Origin: Galbibacter orientalis DSM 19592
GTDB lineage: Bacteria; Bacteroidota; Bacteroidia; Flavobacteriales; Flavobacteriaceae
Length of the DNA: 64,000 nt
NCBI RefSeq assembly: GCF_000260115.1
Contig: NZ_JH651380.1
Location: 434,001-498,000 of the forward strand
Reading direction: 5' to 3'
Each line of letters starts with the position of its first letter. Within the stretch, counting starts at the first letter, position 1. Below, in pieces: positions 10,137-19,056 of this stretch. The translations under genes were made by a program, and so were the position numbers. The notes beneath the pieces were generated by a model. The model searched no databases. It was not told the DNA's origin and was given only the letters and a program-made list of their open reading frames with translations.

Positions 10137-10964
10137 ATGTATATTACACTATTCATTTGGATGCTTGTAATATATTCATCAAACGTATATGGGCAAAGGG
10201 TTTATGCTACTACACAACAAAATAGCCATTCACTTTCTGCGAGTATAAGTAATGAGAACAGGGCAATAGATGCAGATTACGCCAACTACTCTACACTAAA
10301 TATTGGAGTGGGTTTTGGTGGACTTTTTTTTGCGCAACAAAATCTTCAGTTTACGGGGGTTCTTCGGCCAAGACCTACCTCACCTATTATTATAAAGTTT
10401 GGATCTACTATAATGCTTTCAGAGCTGACAGACGAAATAGCTATTCAGCGTACCAATGGAGGAATTAATGGAACAGTAGGAACCGCCTATACAAGTGCTC
10501 CATTGGCAGCCCTCATTACCACAAATGGTGGCGCTAACGCAACAGAAGTTTCAATACCAATTTCTGGATCTAGTGAAGAAAGTGATGGTTTGCGTTTAAG
10601 ATTAAGTACTTCTTCACGATTTTCAATATCTGCTAGGCTTTATTACGCTTTTTTCATAGCACCTCCTATTCTTGTAAATACCAGTATCGCTATTTGTGAG
10701 GGAGAAATAGGAGCTGTAGGAATAAATAATTTTCAACCCAACTATACCTATAAATTATATGATTCTCTTACAGGTGGAAATCTTGTAGGAAGTAGTACTA
10801 GTCAAGTTATTTCTTTTAACGCTGCAAATTTGACGAGTGGGAATTATTATGTAGCAGCTGTTGAAACTGCCACCAATTTTTCATCATCTAGAACTCTTAT
10901 TCAGATAACAAAATATTTAAAACCAGGGAATCCAGCTATAGAAATCAATATAAATCAGAATTAA
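10137..10964 (+). CDS. Secreted protein with adhesin-like N-terminal domain
   Basis: From the ATG at 10137 the protein has 275 residues, with a clear signal peptide (hydrophobic core LFIWMLVIYSS, cleavage near VYGQ). An in-frame TTG at 10110 is unlikely. Residues 30-180 carry the NRAIDADYANYSTLNIGVG pattern also seen at the start of the disrupted adhesin (NAIDTDF..NASI). A short Ig-like tail follows (ICEGE, SGNYYVAAVE). No C-terminal T9SS domain is seen. It is the first of three adjacent secreted proteins, each with its own signal peptide. The function is unknown; a surface or matrix role is inferred from domain similarity. Confidence 0.8.
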   Translation: MYITLFIWMLVIYSSNVYGQRVYATTQQNSHSLSASISNENRAIDADYANYSTLNIGVGFGGLFFAQQNLQFTGVLRPRPTSPIIIKFGSTIMLSELTDEIAIQRTNGGINGTVGTAYTSAPLAALITTNGGANATEVSIPISGSSEESDGLRLRLSTSSRFSISARLYYAFFIAPPILVNTSIAICEGEIGAVGINNFQPNYTYKLYDSLTGGNLVGSSTSQVISFNAANLTSGNYYVAAVETATNFSSSRTLIQITKYLKPGNPAIEININQN

Positions 10965-10995
10965 ATAATTAAGCATTAATCTAAAATGTAAAAAA

Positions 10996-11886
10996 ATGAA
11001 AACGTTCAACAAAATTTTATTTACAACTCTTTTGGGAATAGGGTTATTAACCTCATTTCAGAGTTATGCGCAAACTGCGCCAAATCCACAAGCGTCCATT
11101 TCAACACCTACACATCTGGATGTTGGAACAATTAATAGTGATGCTACCACCGTAACAGTTATTAATGACGCTGTATTATTTTACAACCCTGCTACAAGTG
11201 GCCCTTCAATTACACTAACTGCTAGTTTAGATGATGGAAATGGGAATGTATTCAACTCTTATCAATGGTATTTAGTATTGCAAAATGGGACTGAGAATAT
11301 AGTATCTGGCCAAACAACTGCAAATTTATCTTTAGCACAGCTTGCTCCTGGATATCATAAATATAGAGTATATGGTTTGGTAAATAATGAAGGAGGAACC
11401 GTTATTTGTCAATCCGAAGAATATCAGGATATAATCCTTTTTGTATTATCGCCTTTAGATATTACTACTACTGTAACTTTAAATGATAATCCGCAAGAGT
11501 ATTGCGCAAACAATGTGTTTGATACCCCTACAAATCTTTCAGTAACCAATATTACAGCAGATTATAGTGCAAATACAAACGGGTATAGCAATCCTTTAGG
11601 GAGTAATTTTGAAGTTAGCTATAATTGGTATGCAGTTTTAGAAGGAGGAACAGCTAATCCAATTAATCTTGGAACCGCTGTAAATAACTATAATATTTCT
11701 ATAACAGACCCTGGAACCTATACTTTTTATGTGGAAGTTAAGTATGTGGTAAAAACAGATGATGGCACAAGAAGTTATATAACCTATGTTGGAAATATTA
11801 AAGATTCTACAGGGGATCCATTTGAAATTACTATAACAGCTGTTCCAGGAGCTCCAACTATTTCAATTGGTAACATTACCAATTAA
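10996..11886 (+). CDS. Secreted hypothetical protein, Ig-like
   Basis: A 296-residue protein with a signal peptide ending SYAQ (residues 1-26). The mature part is rich in Thr, Asn and beta-strand patterns, with two repeats of the type YQWYLVLQNGT and YNWYAVLEGGT about 125 residues apart, each followed by a section reading YHKYRVYG or YTFYVEV. This suggests two Ig/PKD-like domains. I do not recognise a named family. It lies 31 bases after the previous gene and 55 before the next, so all three are probably one operon. Confidence 0.75.
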   Translation: MKTFNKILFTTLLGIGLLTSFQSYAQTAPNPQASISTPTHLDVGTINSDATTVTVINDAVLFYNPATSGPSITLTASLDDGNGNVFNSYQWYLVLQNGTENIVSGQTTANLSLAQLAPGYHKYRVYGLVNNEGGTVICQSEEYQDIILFVLSPLDITTTVTLNDNPQEYCANNVFDTPTNLSVTNITADYSANTNGYSNPLGSNFEVSYNWYAVLEGGTANPINLGTAVNNYNISITDPGTYTFYVEVKYVVKTDDGTRSYITYVGNIKDSTGDPFEITITAVPGAPTISIGNITN

Positions 11887-11941
11887 GAGAGTTCCATAAA
11901 TTAAAATTTGATTTTGCTATTGTTTTACAATGAATTAATTT

Positions 11942-13114
11942 ATGCAAACTCCTTATTCGTTATATTATCTCAGAATATATCTGGGGATGCTAGTGGTTAT
12001 TGCAAGTTTTTTTGAGAAAGCGTATGCGCAATCAGAAAATGAACAAATAACTATTAGTCCTGGAGAATCTGTGCAATTAAATGCTTTTTCAGAAGGCACC
12101 ACTTATTATGTATGGTTACGAAATAATGAAGTTATTGAGAATGCAACAAATAGTGTTTATTCAGTAATAAAAGAAGGGATTTATAAGGCTATAGCGTATA
12201 ACGATTATAACTGTGGGTCTGTTTTATCAAATAGCATTGAGGTTAGGTATAGCAAAACTTCTGAAAAGTTTACAGCGCTTCATTTTTGTGAGAAGGCAAA
12301 ACCAACTATTATGGAGTTGGATATTGGAGTAAATGATTTGATTTGGCATTCAACTAAAGAGCGGAATGTAAGTTTACCTGCAACCACACTTTTGGAAGAT
12401 GGTAAAATGTATTATGCTTCAAGTCTGAGTTCAGAAGTTAGCTATGCTGTTGAGGTATTTATGGATGCCTGTATAGACATAGCAATACAGAAAGAAGTAG
12501 ATAAAGTAAAAGTTCCTTATGAAACTATTGTAAACTTTACTATTTCAGTTTTTAATACAACCAATATTCCAGCTATAAATGTTATAGTTAAGGAAGAATT
12601 GCCATCTGGTTATATTTATCAAGAACATCAATCTAGTGCGGGAATTTATAAGGTTGCAGAAGGTATTTGGAGTATCCCAAAATTAGCATCCAAGGCACAA
12701 GAAAATTTAAAGATAAAAGTGAAGGTTGCTAATAAAGGCGATTATCAGAACCAAGTAAGCTTAGTTTATTCAGAACCAGAAGATTTTGAAATACAAAACA
12801 ATGTTTCAACTGCTTCTGTAAATCCGTTAGGCATAATAGTACATGATATTTTTACTCCCAATAATGATGGAATGAACGATACTTTTGTAATTGATTCTAT
12901 AGATAACTATCCAGAAAATGTACTTAAAATTTATAACAGATATGGGACGTTAGTATATCATAAAAAAACGTACGATAATAGCTGGGATGGATTTATTAAT
13001 GTAAATGGAATGCTTAATAAAAGCGAACGCCTGCCTCCAGGAGTATATTTTTATAATTTAGATTTAGGAAGCGATACTGAACCAATAACAGGTTGGATTT
13101 TTATTGGATATTAA
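11942..13114 (+). CDS. T9SS cargo protein: Ig-like, DUF11 and gliding-type C-terminal domain
   Basis: A 390-residue exported protein with a signal peptide ending KAYAQ. It has an Ig-like N-terminal domain (about 35-110, with SPGESVQLNA and YYVWLRNNEVI), then a DUF11-type domain (about 175-300, CIDIAIQKEVDKVKVPYETI). The C-terminal CHU_C/gliding-associated domain (about 300-390) carries FTPNNDGMNDTF, NRYGTLVYHKK, SWDGFINVNG and LPPGVYFYNLDLG. That domain is a type B T9SS export signal. It closely matches the tail of the large adhesin, so the same PorP/SprF-PorE pair might serve both (inference). Confidence 0.88.
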   Translation: MQTPYSLYYLRIYLGMLVVIASFFEKAYAQSENEQITISPGESVQLNAFSEGTTYYVWLRNNEVIENATNSVYSVIKEGIYKAIAYNDYNCGSVLSNSIEVRYSKTSEKFTALHFCEKAKPTIMELDIGVNDLIWHSTKERNVSLPATTLLEDGKMYYASSLSSEVSYAVEVFMDACIDIAIQKEVDKVKVPYETIVNFTISVFNTTNIPAINVIVKEELPSGYIYQEHQSSAGIYKVAEGIWSIPKLASKAQENLKIKVKVANKGDYQNQVSLVYSEPEDFEIQNNVSTASVNPLGIIVHDIFTPNNDGMNDTFVIDSIDNYPENVLKIYNRYGTLVYHKKTYDNSWDGFINVNGMLNKSERLPPGVYFYNLDLGSDTEPITGWIFIGY

Positions 13115-13394
13115 AAGCTTCATCTTCTTTTCCAAGAGTATATATAAACTGTTATTCATTAATTTTTAAGGATATTGATTGTCGATAAATTTTAAGGAGT
13201 TTCCTCAATTAATTAATACAATGATTATAATTATGATATATGTCATATGAGAAGGTAGAATAGATGTATAGTTTTGGCATTACTATTGATTTTATAAGAA
13301 CTAAATAAATTTATGAAGGTTAGAAATTATAAAATTCAGTATATTTATTTTTAAATAATTGATATAAAGCGTGTTAAGTAATAAAAAAAGTATT

Positions 13395-13910
13395 ATGATT
13401 ATTAGAAAAATAGTATTAGCTGTATTTGCTACAGCAATGATTGTGGCTTGTGGCGATAAAAAAGGAGAAAAAAACAGTAGTGAAAGTGAGTTTACTAGGG
13501 TTGGAGAACCAGAGAATATGGAAGTAGAAGTGGTTGAAAATTATTTTCCAAAGAAAGAAATTACACCAAATGTAATTCAATTTTATACTATTGACAATGA
13601 AAAAGAATTTAATCAAAAATTTGGGGTAGCTAAAACCATGAATAATAAAGTAACTCCAATTGATTTTAGTAAGAATAGAGTAGGGGTTATTATTTTACCA
13701 GAAACCAATAAACAAACAACTATAGATATTGAGGATACAGAAAGAATAGGTTCTGGAGCTGTTATTGAATATGAAATTACAGAAGGCGAAGAACAATCGT
13801 TTAGTACAACTCCAGCTCTTATATTTAAGCTTCCAGGAGATAACCGTTTAAAAACAATCGAATTTAAAGCGGGGAAAGAAGTTAATGTTATTGGAGTTCC
13901 CGAAAAATAA
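13395..13910 (+). CDS. Lipoprotein of unknown function
   Basis: From the ATG at 13395 the protein has 171 residues; a GTG at 13371 is less likely because it would displace the signal peptide. The lipobox is MIVAC with Cys18, followed by a charged linker. The remainder is acidic and beta-rich (QFYTIDNEKEFNQKFGVAK, GVIILPETN, GSGAVIEYEIT) and does not match a family I know. It stands alone, with a terminator directly after it. Confidence 0.75.
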   Translation: MIIRKIVLAVFATAMIVACGDKKGEKNSSESEFTRVGEPENMEVEVVENYFPKKEITPNVIQFYTIDNEKEFNQKFGVAKTMNNKVTPIDFSKNRVGVIILPETNKQTTIDIEDTERIGSGAVIEYEITEGEEQSFSTTPALIFKLPGDNRLKTIEFKAGKEVNVIGVPEK

Positions 13911-13934
13911 TAAAATCATTTATATAAATAAAAT

Positions 13935-13966
13935 GAGGCTGTCTAGATATTTAGGCAGCTTTTTTG
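13935..13966 (+). terminator. Rho-independent terminator
   Basis: GAGGCTGTCT, a short AT loop and AGGCAGCTTTTTT make a GC-containing stem with a T-run, starting about 25 bases after the lipoprotein stop. Confidence 0.8.
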
Positions 13967-14073
13967 TTGTTTAAAGAATATGTTTAAATCCCGCATTGTG
14001 GGTTTTATTCCCAGAGCATGTCCTGAGTATCTTGAAAAGTTCTACGTCGAAATGGATTAAATTATTTTCCTTT

Positions 14074-14108
14074 GAATACCTCCTAGGCTCACCTTGAGTT
14101 AGTTTATT
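14074..14108 (+). repeat. Dispersed intergenic repeat, copy 1
   Basis: The pattern ATACCTCCTAGGCT, two bases, then CCTTGAGTTAGTTTATT is found again, with small changes, at 31606-31653 (plus) and 31782-31839 (minus). All copies are intergenic and they bracket the polysaccharide locus. The rest of 13967-14248 holds no gene that I can see. Confidence 0.65.
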
Positions 14109-14248
14109 GTGATATATATTTTTATTTTTTTAAATGAATATGGTTGTATGGTGGGTATTTTTAGACAAATTTAGTTTTCGTTTAAATCAATTTAGTAAGT
14201 TTTACTATATTTAATCCAAATGAGTAAACCATCCTATTATAATTAATT

Positions 14249-15121
14249 ATGAACAGAAGAAAATTTATCAAACAAACTGGACTTGTAACAGCTGGGGTAT
14301 ATACCTTGAGCACTTCAAATTTAATGGCAAGTATTGTAAATAATAAATCCATTAATCCATTTGGAGTGCAGCTATATAGTGTTAGAGATGTATTGCCAGA
14401 TGACCCAAGAGGAGTAATGACCAAATTGGCGAAAATGGGGTATAAACAGTTTGAAAGTTACAGTGGAGAAAAAGGATTTTTATGGGGACTTTCTCCAAAA
14501 GAAATGAAAGTTTTTTTAGGAGATATTGGGGTTGATATGGTGAGTACCCATTTTAATTATCTTGATGTGGTTAACAATTCAGATACATTAAAAAAGAATA
14601 TAGAAATGGCCAAAGGTGCTGGTCTAAAATATATGCTTTGCCCATATCTTGGTCCTCAAAAAAATTGGGATGAGTGGAAGCAAGTTGCAGATAACCTTAA
14701 TAAAGTAGGGGAAGAGGTTAGTAAAGCTGGATTAAAATTTGGATACCATAATCATGATTATTCGTTCAAACCTTTAGAAGGAAAACTTCCTCAAGATTAT
14801 CTAATTGAAAATACAGATCCAAACTACGTAATGTTTGAATTAGACCTTTGTTGGATTGATGTAGCGGGTGTAGATACAGAAGATCATTTAAAAAAATATG
14901 GCGATCGTTATGAATTATGTCACATTAAAGATTATACAATCAAAGACGGGAAACCGTTGCAAAACGATTTAGGAAAAGGTACTGTAAATATTAAAGACAC
15001 TTTAAACGCTGCCTTAAAAAGTAATATTAAATACTACATAGTAGAACAAGAAGAATATCCAAACTCTTCATTAGAGAGTTTAGAATATGATGCTAAATAT
15101 ATGGAACTTCTTAGTTTGTAG
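14249..15121 (+). CDS. Tat-exported sugar phosphate isomerase/epimerase-like TIM barrel
   Basis: A 290-residue protein with a twin-arginine signal (NRRKFIKQTG, then a hydrophobic stretch to about residue 28). An AP-endonuclease-2/xylose-isomerase-like TIM barrel follows: GVQLYSVRD, YKQFESYSGE, GYHNHDYSF, MFELDLCWIDVAG, CHIKDYT, and EQEEYPNSS near the end. Members of this family bind a divalent metal through Glu, Asp and His residues at the barrel mouth; candidates here are in FELD, HNHD and HIKD. The export signal points to periplasmic sugar chemistry. It lies upstream of the PUL but is separated from it by nearly 900 bases, so a shared role is only a guess. Confidence 0.85.
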   Translation: MNRRKFIKQTGLVTAGVYTLSTSNLMASIVNNKSINPFGVQLYSVRDVLPDDPRGVMTKLAKMGYKQFESYSGEKGFLWGLSPKEMKVFLGDIGVDMVSTHFNYLDVVNNSDTLKKNIEMAKGAGLKYMLCPYLGPQKNWDEWKQVADNLNKVGEEVSKAGLKFGYHNHDYSFKPLEGKLPQDYLIENTDPNYVMFELDLCWIDVAGVDTEDHLKKYGDRYELCHIKDYTIKDGKPLQNDLGKGTVNIKDTLNAALKSNIKYYIVEQEEYPNSSLESLEYDAKYMELLSL

Positions 15122-15234
15122 GAGTATCAGAAATTTTATCTTAAAAAAAATGGCTGTATAAGAAAGTACCTAAGCTGTATGTGTTATCTAACTTATATTG
15201 TTATAGGCGCATGTTTTGTCGTCAAAAACTGGGT

Positions 15235-15412
15235 TTGTCTTGTTTTCAAACTGATTTTTTCTTTTTGTAAACTGAGCTTGTCTTGTTTTCAAACTAATTT
15301 TTTCTTTTTGTAAGCTGAGCTTGTTTTGTTTTCAAATTGGGCTTGTCCTGTTGTCAAACTGAGCTTGTCGAAGTTTAGCTACTAACTCTCAATAAAATCC
15401 TTCGACAAGTTC
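15235..15412. repeat. Short direct repeats and terminal inverted repeat in intergenic DNA
   Basis: Two near-identical 43-base units (opening TTGTCTTGTTTTCAAACT, closing CTGAGC) are followed by two shortened 22-base units and a last TTGTCGAAG. GAGCTTGTCGAAG (15361-15373) pairs with CTTCGACAAGTTC (15400-15412). The core TTCGACAAG...CTCAGTTTGACA resembles a dispersed element common in flavobacterial genomes (recalled, not checked). No coding potential is seen. Confidence 0.75.
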
Positions 15413-15879
15413 GACAACTACAAATTACTCTTTAAACGACCACTTTTTCTTGATTTTAAACCCTTATATTCAGGTATTTCTTTCCAATAGCTATAATTCT
15501 TTCTTACAGGAAATTACCTTATTTCTTTCAGTATAAAATAAAACATCTATTACAACTAATAGGCAGCATTTCTAATAGGAGTCATTAATGTCCGTAAGAA
15601 ATACAAGAACGCTTTGCTGTAAGAAAAAACAAAGACTAAATATTAACTATCATAAAATAAGTAGTTTAAAGAAATAACATTCCTACAATCTTCTTTTTAT
15701 TCATTTTTATTAATAGCAAGGGGCTATTTTGAAAACCTCATTTAAACCTAGATATAAGTAGCGTTCAATAAATTTCGTTAACCTTTATCGCACAACAATA
15801 ATTAGGAATTAATTATTCATCATAAATAAGGTTCGTACACATTATAAATGTTAAAATAACACTTTTTTAATTATTTCTA

Positions 15880-15909
15880 TTGTTTTTTTAAAAGTAAATT
15901 ATACATTTA
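15880..15909 (+). promoter_or_regulatory. Possible Bacteroidetes-type promoter for the SusC operon
   Basis: TTG at 15880-15882, then 19 bases, then TACATTTA at 15902-15909 fits the -33 TTG / -7 TAnnTTTG pattern of Bacteroidetes sigma-A promoters, with the last base differing. The region is AT-rich, so chance matches are possible. Confidence 0.35.
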
Positions 15910-15944
15910 CAAAACCTACGATGTTAAATTTCTGTTATATTAAA

Positions 15945-15964
15945 AAATTCAATCGATTGAATTT
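15945..15964. promoter_or_regulatory. 20-base perfect palindrome with central CG, likely operator
   Basis: AAATTCAATC and its exact complement make a perfect 20-base palindrome centred on CG, ending 50 bases before the SusC start codon. LacI-family operators typically have such a central CG flanked by A/T-rich half-sites. No LacI-type regulator gene is in the window, so the binding protein is unknown. Confidence 0.6.
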
Positions 15965-16014
15965 GAGGTATAATCGAATAAACGTTAAATAATTATTAAT
16001 AAACTAACTAAGAA

Positions 16015-19002
16015 ATGAAAACAAAAAAAACTAACAAAAGTTATTTCTTTTGCTGTTTTCTCTATTTACTAATAGGGATAACCTCTATAACAGCGGCAGA
16101 AAGGAATTCTAATCTAATGCAAACTCCAATTAGTGGAACTGTAACTTCTGGTACCGATAATGCCCCATTGCCTGGGGTTAGTGTGGTAGTAAAAGGAACC
16201 AATAATGGAGTTGTAACCGATTTTGATGGATTCTATGAATTGAGTGGGGTAGCACCAGATGCAATTTTAGAATTTTCTTACATAGGTTTTAAAACACAAT
16301 CTATTTCGGTAAATGGAAAAACAACTTTAAATGTAACATTAGAGGAAGATTTAGCACAATTAGACGAAGTAGTTGTAGTAGGTTACGGAACCCAAAAACG
16401 TTCGGATGTAACTGGATCTGTTTCTTCGGTTCCAGAAGATAGGCTTGAAAATCTTCCTGTTACTAACGTTACTCAAGCTATCCAAGGTACAACAGCAGGA
16501 CTTAATATTACAGAAGGTTCTTCGGTTCCAGGAAGTACTGGTTCCATACAAATTAGAGGGGTTAACTCCATTAACGCCAATACGAGTCCGTTTATAGTAG
16601 TAGATGGAACTCCATTTTATGGCTCGATGAACGATATTAATACCCGAGATATTAAATCTATAGAAATTTTAAAAGATGCATCTGCAGTGGCTATTTATGG
16701 TACACGTGGTTCTAATGGGGTTATTTTAATAACAACCAAAAGAGGGGTAACTGGGAAACCAACCATTAATTATTCTGTTTACACAGGATTGGAGAGTATC
16801 TCTCATGTTTTACAGCCTAGAAGTCCAGAAGCTTATGTTCAAAAGTATCAAGATTACATGACAGCGCGTGGTTTGGAACAAACAGGGGTTTTATTAAACC
16901 AATCTGAAATTGATAATTATAATGCGGGAAGAACTACAGATTGGGTTGATGAGACTACACGTGCTGGTTCAATTCAAGAACATAATTTAAGCATCCGAGG
17001 AGGTTCTGAAACCGCTAAATATTTTGTATCAGGGAGCTTTTTGGATCAAGATGGGGTGATAAAAGGATACGAATTTCAAAAAGTTAATTTACGTACCAAT
17101 TTGGATTTAGACGTAACAGATTTCTTGAAAGTAGGAATGAATGCCTTTTATGCTAATAATGATTTTGGTGGGGGTAGAGCAAACCTTTTAAACGGCTCTG
17201 CCATGAGCCCTTATTCGGTTCCTTATGACGAAAATGGAAACTATGTTATCTTCCCAATGGCTCCAGAGCAGTTGTGGGAAAATCCATTACTTGGTTTAAC
17301 AACAGATAGAGTTCAAAAAGATAAAAACCTTTCTGGAACAGTATATGCCGAACTTACTCCTAGTTTTGTTAAAGGACTTAAATACAGGGTAAATGCTTCT
17401 TATACAAGCAATCCATATCATTATGCTAATTATGAAGGAAGGGCTGCTAACGACCAAAATGGGACAGCCACCATTACCGATTCAGAAGAAACTAACTGGG
17501 TAATTGAGAACATATTAACTTATAGTAAAGATTTTGGAAAACATCATATAGATTTAACGGCATTGTATAGTGCGCAAAAAAATGAGTTTTTCGAATCTTC
17601 TGCTACTGGAGTTGGATTTATAAATGATGAACTTTCTTATAACAATATAGAATCTGCACAAAATATTTCTGCTTCTTCGCAAAGTTGGGAATCTACTTTA
17701 TTGTCTCAAATGGGAAGGATAAATTATTCTTATGACAGCAGATACTTACTAACATTAACTGCCAGAAGAGATGGTTATTCTGCATTTGGAGCAAATACAA
17801 GTAAATATGGGGTGTTTCCATCTGTAGCATTAGGATGGAATATTCATAATGAGAATTTTTTAGAAGACTCTAAAACATTGAATCAGTTAAAACTGAGGTT
17901 GTCGTACGGGGAAACTGGAAATCAGGCGGTAGATGCTGGACAAACAGTAACAACAGCGGGTACTGTTTTATATCCTTTTGGAGGAAGCGCTTTAATAGGG
18001 ACCTATATAAATGGTTTAGGAAATGCTAATTTAAATTGGGAAACTACTTCTTCTTTTAATGTTGGTCTTGATTTTGGTTTATTCCGTAATAGAATTTCAG
18101 GAAGTATTGAAGCTTATAGAAGTAAAACTAGAGATATTTTATTGCGAAGAAGTATTCCTGCAATTACTGGTTCCGATCAGATTTGGGATAATTTAGGAGA
18201 AATGCAAAACACAGGTTTTGAATTTACGTTAAATACAAAGAATATTCAAAATGAAAATTTTCAGTGGGAAACCAATATTAATTTTTCAACTTTTAAGAAC
18301 GAATTGTTGGAAATTTATGGAGATGGAGAAGATGATATAGCTAATAGATGGTTTATAGGAAAACCCCTAAACGCAATATACGACTATAAAATGGTCGGAA
18401 TTTGGCAAGAAGGAGAAGATCCTTCTGGCGTTGATCCTACTGCACAACCTGGAGATATTAAATTTGCCGACCTTAATGGAGATGGGGTAATAGACCCTGA
18501 AAACGATAGAACGTATTTAGGAACTAGTTTACCAGATTGGACTGGAGGGATTACTAATACCTTAACTTATAAAAACTTAACATTTAGCTTTTTTATTCAA
18601 ACGTCTCAAGGAGTGTTTAAAGGGAATCCAGATATAAATTATGGAGATGAAGCTGGCCGTAGAAATACACCAGAAGATGTTGGATATTGGACACCAGAGA
18701 ACCAAAGTAACGAATGGCCTTCTATTGGCTATAGAAACACAAGAGGATATGGTTACCCTAGAGATGCCAGTTATGTTAGAATTAAAGATGTGAGATTGAG
18801 TTATAGAATTCCAAGGAAACATTTGGAGAAATATGGAATTAATGACTTGATGTTTTATATAGCAGGAAGAAACCTATATACTTTTACAGATTGGATTGGA
18901 TGGGATCCTGAGAGTGACCAAACGTATAGAGGAAGCGAAAACTGGACAAATAATTACCCAGTAGTGAGAACCATATCATTAGGTCTAAACCTTTCACTTT
19001 AA
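16015..19002 (+). CDS. SusC/RagA-type TonB-dependent glycan importer
   Basis: A 995-residue outer-membrane transporter. A signal peptide (residues about 1-28) is followed by a carboxypeptidase-regulatory-like domain (about 38-115: ISGTVTSG, LPGVSVVVKGTNNGVVTDFDGFYEL, LEFSYIGFK). The SusC TonB-box region LDEVVVVGYGTQKRSDVTGSV precedes the plug (about 145-245, with GSIQIRGVNS, PFIVVDGTPFYG, IEILKDASAVAIYGTRGSNGVILITTKRG) and the barrel, which ends VRTISLGLNLSL. It imports oligosaccharides together with the SusD protein encoded next. It is the first gene of a same-strand locus reaching 31596, behind a palindromic operator candidate. Length and motifs are typical. Confidence 0.97.
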   Translation: MKTKKTNKSYFFCCFLYLLIGITSITAAERNSNLMQTPISGTVTSGTDNAPLPGVSVVVKGTNNGVVTDFDGFYELSGVAPDAILEFSYIGFKTQSISVNGKTTLNVTLEEDLAQLDEVVVVGYGTQKRSDVTGSVSSVPEDRLENLPVTNVTQAIQGTTAGLNITEGSSVPGSTGSIQIRGVNSINANTSPFIVVDGTPFYGSMNDINTRDIKSIEILKDASAVAIYGTRGSNGVILITTKRGVTGKPTINYSVYTGLESISHVLQPRSPEAYVQKYQDYMTARGLEQTGVLLNQSEIDNYNAGRTTDWVDETTRAGSIQEHNLSIRGGSETAKYFVSGSFLDQDGVIKGYEFQKVNLRTNLDLDVTDFLKVGMNAFYANNDFGGGRANLLNGSAMSPYSVPYDENGNYVIFPMAPEQLWENPLLGLTTDRVQKDKNLSGTVYAELTPSFVKGLKYRVNASYTSNPYHYANYEGRAANDQNGTATITDSEETNWVIENILTYSKDFGKHHIDLTALYSAQKNEFFESSATGVGFINDELSYNNIESAQNISASSQSWESTLLSQMGRINYSYDSRYLLTLTARRDGYSAFGANTSKYGVFPSVALGWNIHNENFLEDSKTLNQLKLRLSYGETGNQAVDAGQTVTTAGTVLYPFGGSALIGTYINGLGNANLNWETTSSFNVGLDFGLFRNRISGSIEAYRSKTRDILLRRSIPAITGSDQIWDNLGEMQNTGFEFTLNTKNIQNENFQWETNINFSTFKNELLEIYGDGEDDIANRWFIGKPLNAIYDYKMVGIWQEGEDPSGVDPTAQPGDIKFADLNGDGVIDPENDRTYLGTSLPDWTGGITNTLTYKNLTFSFFIQTSQGVFKGNPDINYGDEAGRRNTPEDVGYWTPENQSNEWPSIGYRNTRGYGYPRDASYVRIKDVRLSYRIPRKHLEKYGINDLMFYIAGRNLYTFTDWIGWDPESDQTYRGSENWTNNYPVVRTISLGLNLSL

Positions 19003-19056
19003 AACAGAGTGCGAGTTATGAATTTCACAAAGAACAACATTATAAAAGGCAATAAA

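Larger units (their letters stand above)
15122..16014. other. Gene-free region upstream of the SusC gene
   Basis: 893 bases without a credible gene. It holds the direct repeats at 15235-15412, and nothing recognisable between 15413 and about 15870. A candidate promoter and a 20-base palindrome then lie just before the SusC start. Confidence 0.6.

Noticed and set aside
15235-15412. Possible CRISPR array
   Set aside because: The 43-base units abut one another without unique spacers and decay into partial units; no cas genes nearby.
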